From the NCBI GenBank assembly GCA_022749755.1, contig CM040440.1:12759269-12823268 (forward strand): a stretch of DNA of 64,000 nucleotides, written 5' to 3'. This document shows, piece by piece, positions 59,784-64,000 of this stretch. A program made the position numbers and the translations under genes. Position 1 is the stretch's first letter, and every line of letters starts with the position of its first letter. This DNA is from Azadirachta indica (lineage: Eukaryota > Streptophyta > Magnoliopsida > Sapindales > Meliaceae). The notes beneath the pieces are model-generated. The model was not told the DNA's origin. It worked only from the letters and a program-made list of their open reading frames with translations, and searched no databases.

Positions 59784-61847
59784 ATATAAACCATTATCAA
59801 ATCTTCTACGTTTGATACATAAACTTCTTTACATTAGATAGAGTAATATTTATATTAGTTAATTTAACTTGTAAGATATCTTAAGATGGAAAATATGATC
59901 TAACTTCAAATCCTACTTATAGTAGGGTTGGGAATGATTTTGTTTACCATTCTTGTAAAGCAAATCTTCTCATCCTTTTTGCAATATGCCTCTTTGAATT
60001 GAAACTAACATAGCCTCTATTGTCTGTTTAGAGTAGTAAAGAGTTAATGTAACTCACCCTTTGTGCACGAACCATGTGAAGGAACTTTTGATTTTCATGA
60101 CACTTTATTAGATTCTATGACACTTGATTATCACCAATGTTTGCTATGCTTGAGCTAACACTCTTAATGAATAAAACCTACAAAGAAATTGAAAGCCAAT
60201 GATTAGGCCCAAAATTGTAATTCTCTCATATTAAATTCATTTCAATGTTAATGACAATATCACTCATTATATATGATTTTAAGAATTCACTTATAAATTA
60301 CCTTACTAAAAAGATAAAATATCAAGCCAAAGAGATAGGCAAGAAGCTTCGATTCTCGTACCCAGCTTGAAAATAAATGAGAATGATTTTTCATCCATTA
60401 CCATGACTTGTTAAAAGAAATGGAGATCATTTTAGGTTTAGTCCATGAATCATACAAATCAAGACCCACAACCCTCATTTTGACAAAGATATTTTCCATT
60501 TTAACCTAAAAAAGTTTTTATACAAATACATTAATTTTATAATTATTTGATACAAAATCTCGTTCGCATTAGGGATAATAGATATTTATTTGTTTATGTT
60601 TATGTAAAAAATGTTCTATACACTTGTTATCTTGGAAAAAGTAGGAGCACTTTACATCCTTTAAATAGATAGTCATCTTTTTGTCAAGACACAATAGAAT
60701 TGAAATTTAAGAGGAGTCAAATCTAAAAATAAGGATAACGATGCCAAATATTTAAAACAATTTATACATCAAGGGAAAAATTATCTATATAATATCTAGC
60801 CTTTCTTTATCTTTGTTGGCATTTTTCAGCTGGTTAAATCTCCTTCTCTTTTTAGACAAAGAAAATTTAATGTAAGAATATATGCTCGTTCTTTATTTTT
60901 ACTTCTTTGCTTAATCTTAGACCCTCAACTCTTTTTCTATAAAAACATTTTGTAGAGAAAGTGTTGAGTTTTTGGAGTACTGAATTCTCAACGATACTTG
61001 CAATCCTTGAGTCAACATTCTCGATCTATAATAAAAAACATTGAAGGTAATTATTAAGATTAGATATGCAACTTTATTTTTTTTTATTAATTTTAGTTTT
61101 AGTTAATAAATTTATATTTAACAAATAATGTGCAATCTTTTATTGGAATAAAAATTTATGTAAAAAATATATTTCTTAGAATATGATATCATGAATTGAT
61201 ATATATATATATATACATATATTATTGTGATTAATATTTTCTCATGTTCTATAATTGTATATAGGTTACAAAAATGCATGGGATACAATTTTCAGAAGAA
61301 AAATAAGGACACGATCATTGCCATCCACTTTCTCAGTTTCAATGCAAAGGAAGGTAACAATTATTACCTCACTAAGCTTCATTTATTCTTGATTTTCACG
61401 TGTTTTATTTTATTTCTGGAGATCTCTATCAAATTTTTATTTTTAATTCTACATTCTTTTGTAATTTCCTTTTGAGTTGTGACATATTTTACCTTCTTTA
61501 TATATTTGCTAGTTAGACTAAGGTCTTAATGATTTCTCATTTGTTTGTTATTTTTTCGTTTGGAAATAAATCTACTTCTGCGTTTTAAAAAAGGCATAAA
61601 AAAGTTATGATTTATTAGCTTTTATTAGATTAATTATTTTAATATGTCTAAAGCACTTTGATTTCTTATTATTATTTGAAACAAACCATGTAACTAGATT
61701 GGATGAAATTAAGAGAATAGTCTAATAGATTAGGCCTTTTATAATAAAATGAGAGTTTAAAGGTTGACTATCCTAGCTCAAATTAGCCTTCCAGATAATA
61801 TAATATAATTTTTTATTTTATTTGAGGGTGGGAGGGATGGAGTTATT
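59784..61847. other. AT-rich, no gene seen
   Basis: About 2 kb without a supported gene. A TA microsatellite lies at 61199-61216. The plus frame at 61227-61475 is a hydrophobic low-complexity shadow. The stretch ends at the left border of the LTR. Confidence 0.4.
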
Positions 61848-63482
61848 TGATAAGTGAGTAGTTTACTCACTTACCTTCACATTCAAACTTAAATATATAT
61901 GTAAGTCTTTTAACAGTAGTGTTGTTTTGATGAAATTTTTCATTTTTGTGCAAAAATGAAGAAAATCACCGCCAAAATGATAAATGGCACAAAAATGGTA
62001 CAAAAGGACAAGTCATCCAAAATTGGGATCAAAATACAAGGAGTAGAACGTAAGGAAATTAAGGACTTGAATTCAAGAAATAAAGATTTCAGGGACTGAA
62101 ATGTAATATTTGAAATTTGGGGTTGTAATTGCAAAAAAGTAAAGGACTGAATTGAAATTGTAATGATTTGATGCATGGCGCGCCCATGGCCTTTGCATAG
62201 CGCGCCTAAAGGCAGAAAGCAAGGCGCGTCCACGCCATGATGATTCCTTCCACATAGAAGTATGGGCGCGGCTGCACCAATCCATGTGCATGGCTGTGTT
62301 GCGACTAACCGCCCCAAATTGAATTTCAATCGAATTTTAGCCCTTAGATCAGCTTTTAGATGGTCAGATTTGGCTGATCTTAGGCTTCATTATTTTCAAG
62401 ACATCAGCCACCATATAAAAGGGGTTATCCAAGAATAGAAAGAGGCCTTTTAGAGAGGAAAAAAATAAGAGAGAAAAACAAAGAAAGGAATTCTAAAGAG
62501 AGAAGGGGAAGAATTAATCAAGCTTAAAGGCTTTAAGAAGAAGACTTAAAGATTGGTTGTTGAAACCCTTCATCGCTAGTTTTGTCTTCTCAAACTTTCT
62601 TTTTTGTTTCAGAATTCATTTTATTTTTATTGTTAGATTATTACAAGGATGATGAATTTCTTTATGAACTTGTGCTCGATTGTTGATATGTTAGGCCAAA
62701 CTCCTCACATTCTAGGATTTTGACGTATCCTAATTTCACTATGTTTTTATTAAATTAGGTAACTTGTTATTGTTATACATTTTTAATCACTTGGATTTTT
62801 CTTACACTTAATGTTAATGATTTATTGCATAATGAATTATTATGTTAAACATGAATGAATTGGTACTAATAATAGTTTAAATTGTTTATAGGATTTAAAA
62901 AACTCAATTTAGTGTATTGAGAGTTCGAGAGAATATCAATGACTAGATAATCACATTAACACTTAGGACTTAATCACGTAGGAGATAAATTAACTTCTAA
63001 GAGTTAATAACAGGTTGACTTTAAGGATCATATAACTAATTCAGTCAGATAGGGAATTTTGGTTGGTTTAGCTAAATATAAATCTAATTAGTACTTGAGA
63101 AACAGAACAAGTTTACTTAGAACCTCTAATTATTGTATTAAAAATAGAAATTTAATAAATTCTGAATTAAGAGACATGTGGTAAGTGTTAGGTGAAATCA
63201 AAATCGTATGACCATTTTCATATTAATTTCTGTGCATGCTCTCTCAATTAGCTTAATTCGGTGGCTTTTATTTTTGTCAATTAATTTAGTTGTTCTTGTT
63301 GTAATTTTTGTTATTTTCTTGCTTTTGTAATTTTTGAGTGCCTAGATTAAATTAATCTACCATAATTATAGTACTTAATTAAGAAATTTAAAAATGTAGT
63401 GCTTGCAAGTATGACAACCCCTTCTTTTCCATTTAATACTTATATGACCTCGTATACTTGCGGGTTCCATGAGAACGTATCA
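61848..63482 (+). mobile_element. Ty3/gypsy 5' LTR
   Basis: 1,635-bp LTR starting TGATAAGTGAG and ending GAACGTATCA, followed at once by a primer-binding site and then gag, so it is the 5' LTR of an element that continues past the right edge. Its order is a U3 with a GC island at 62170-62290 (repeated GGCGCG(C/T)CC), a TATA box at 62414, a purine-rich leader-like stretch, and a long R/U5 ending in GTATACTTGCGGG. The solo LTR at 50941-52506 is a reverse-strand relative. The target-site duplication cannot be checked without the other end. Confidence 0.88.
62414..62420 (+). promoter_or_regulatory. LTR TATA box
   Basis: TATAAAA in the context CACCATATAAAAGGGG. The same position in the related solo LTR has ATATAAAAAGGGG. 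Conservation between copies supports it as the core promoter that would start the retrotransposon transcript. Confidence 0.65.
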
Positions 63483-63488
63483 AGTTTT

Positions 63489-63506
63489 TGGCGTCATTTC
63501 TGGAGA
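63489..63506 (+). other. primer-binding site of the gypsy element
   Basis: TGGCGTCATTTCTGGAGA follows the LTR end by six bases. It is a diverged form of the TGGCGCCGTTGCCGGGGA-type site common in plant gypsy elements. Several of the changes look like C-to-T. Confidence 0.65.
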
Positions 63507-63617
63507 CTAAGAATTTTTGAGTTTTTGTTAATATTGTGATTGTGTAATTTGATTTGAATTTAGGTTTTTATCTTTGTTTCGTTTAATTTTTGTTTTATTT
63601 TGAAATTTTATAGTTGT

Positions 63618-64000
63618 ATGCAAAAAGCGAGAAACCTTGAACTTGTTGGATTTGATCCAGATATTGAATGGACTTTTAGCCAATTAAGAAGAGAAAGAAG
63701 GAATAGATCAAGAAACATGGTAGATGAAGGAAATCAAAACCCACCACCATACCCTCAACAACCCAAAGCTCTTCGAGATTACTTTCGGCCAATAATTAAT
63801 GATAACTATTCGAGAATTCGTCAGCAAGACATCAATGCCAACAATTTTAAGCTCAAACCTACTTTAATTAACATGGTTCAGTAGAATCAGTATGGTGGTT
63901 TGTCTCATGAGGACCTACATATCAACTTGGCCATATTCTTGGAGGTGTACAACATAGTAAAAATGAATTGAATGGTCCAAGATATGATCCGAATAAGATT
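63618..64000 (+). pseudogene. gypsy gag, 5' part, decayed and cut by window edge
   Basis: Start of Gag from the ATG at 63618 (MQKARNLELVGFDPDIEWTF), then a basic QLRRERRNRSRN stretch, a proline-rich PPPYPQQPKALRDYFRP, and the conserved entry to the Gag domain (NANNFKLKPTLINMVQ, NQYGGLSHED). A TAG at 63882-63884 and a TGA at 63969-63971 interrupt it in frame, where relatives have Gln and Gly. It resembles the gag remnant at 421-1510 at the other end of the window but is on the opposite strand. The remainder lies beyond the right edge. Confidence 0.82.

Noticed and set aside
1..64000. tRNA, rRNA or snoRNA genes
   Set aside because: I looked for B-box-like GGTTCGA stretches and conserved rRNA words on both strands and found none I could support. 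A covariance-model scan would be decisive.

Overview
This is a very AT-rich plant nuclear window, almost certainly from a eudicot and probably a rosid. The evidence is a Cf-9-type LRR receptor-like protein gene, a decayed ERF/CRF transcription factor, plant LTR retrotransposons, a CACTA (En/Spm) transposon, MULE-like elements and hAT-type MITEs. The species cannot be named from the sequence. Most of the window is transposon-derived or featureless. Only one protein-coding gene looks intact.

Layout. 0-10 kb: a decayed Ty3/gypsy gag on the minus strand (421-1510), a long stretch with no recognisable gene, then a solo-LTR-like copy (8507-10027). 10.5-11.8 kb: a non-autonomous element with about 100-bp terminal inverted repeats. 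12.3-35.0 kb: what I read as one very large CACTA element. It has CACTA-type ends at 12255 and 35030, subterminal repeats sharing one motif in inverted orientation, a decayed TNP2-type transposase (24320-27680) and a decayed TNPA/Ulp1-type second protein (29731-33927). Its left half holds a minus-strand gypsy 3' LTR and internal fragment, a pseudogene of an ERF/CRF transcription factor (17067-17810), a pseudogene of a DUF620 protein (19590-20260) and a nested tandem duplication (20.6-23.9 kb). 36.9-40.1 kb: a short non-autonomous LTR retrotransposon on the minus strand, with two LTRs and only about 206 bp between them. One LTR is split by a gypsy-type solo LTR with a perfect target-site duplication.

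41.3-45.6 kb carries the one gene that can be modelled as intact, a receptor-like protein on the minus strand. Three exons with GT-AG introns give 1,050 codons. Intron 1 contains three decayed tandem copies of exon 2 (period about 316 bp). 46-64 kb: two copies of one MITE family, a 355-bp tandem repeat, a MULE-like element with a solo LTR nested inside it, a fold-back element, a clean hAT MITE (59385-59783), two unrecognised ORFs near 57 kb, and at the right edge the 5' LTR, primer-binding site and start of a decayed gag of another Ty3/gypsy element that runs off the window.

The main themes are nested insertion and local tandem amplification. Several LTRs share short GC-rich, partly palindromic islands that stand out from the AT-rich background. 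Many inactivating changes, and the mismatches between arms of the largest palindrome, are transitions of the kind expected from deamination of methylated cytosine. All family assignments come from reading translated motifs by eye; no database search was run.
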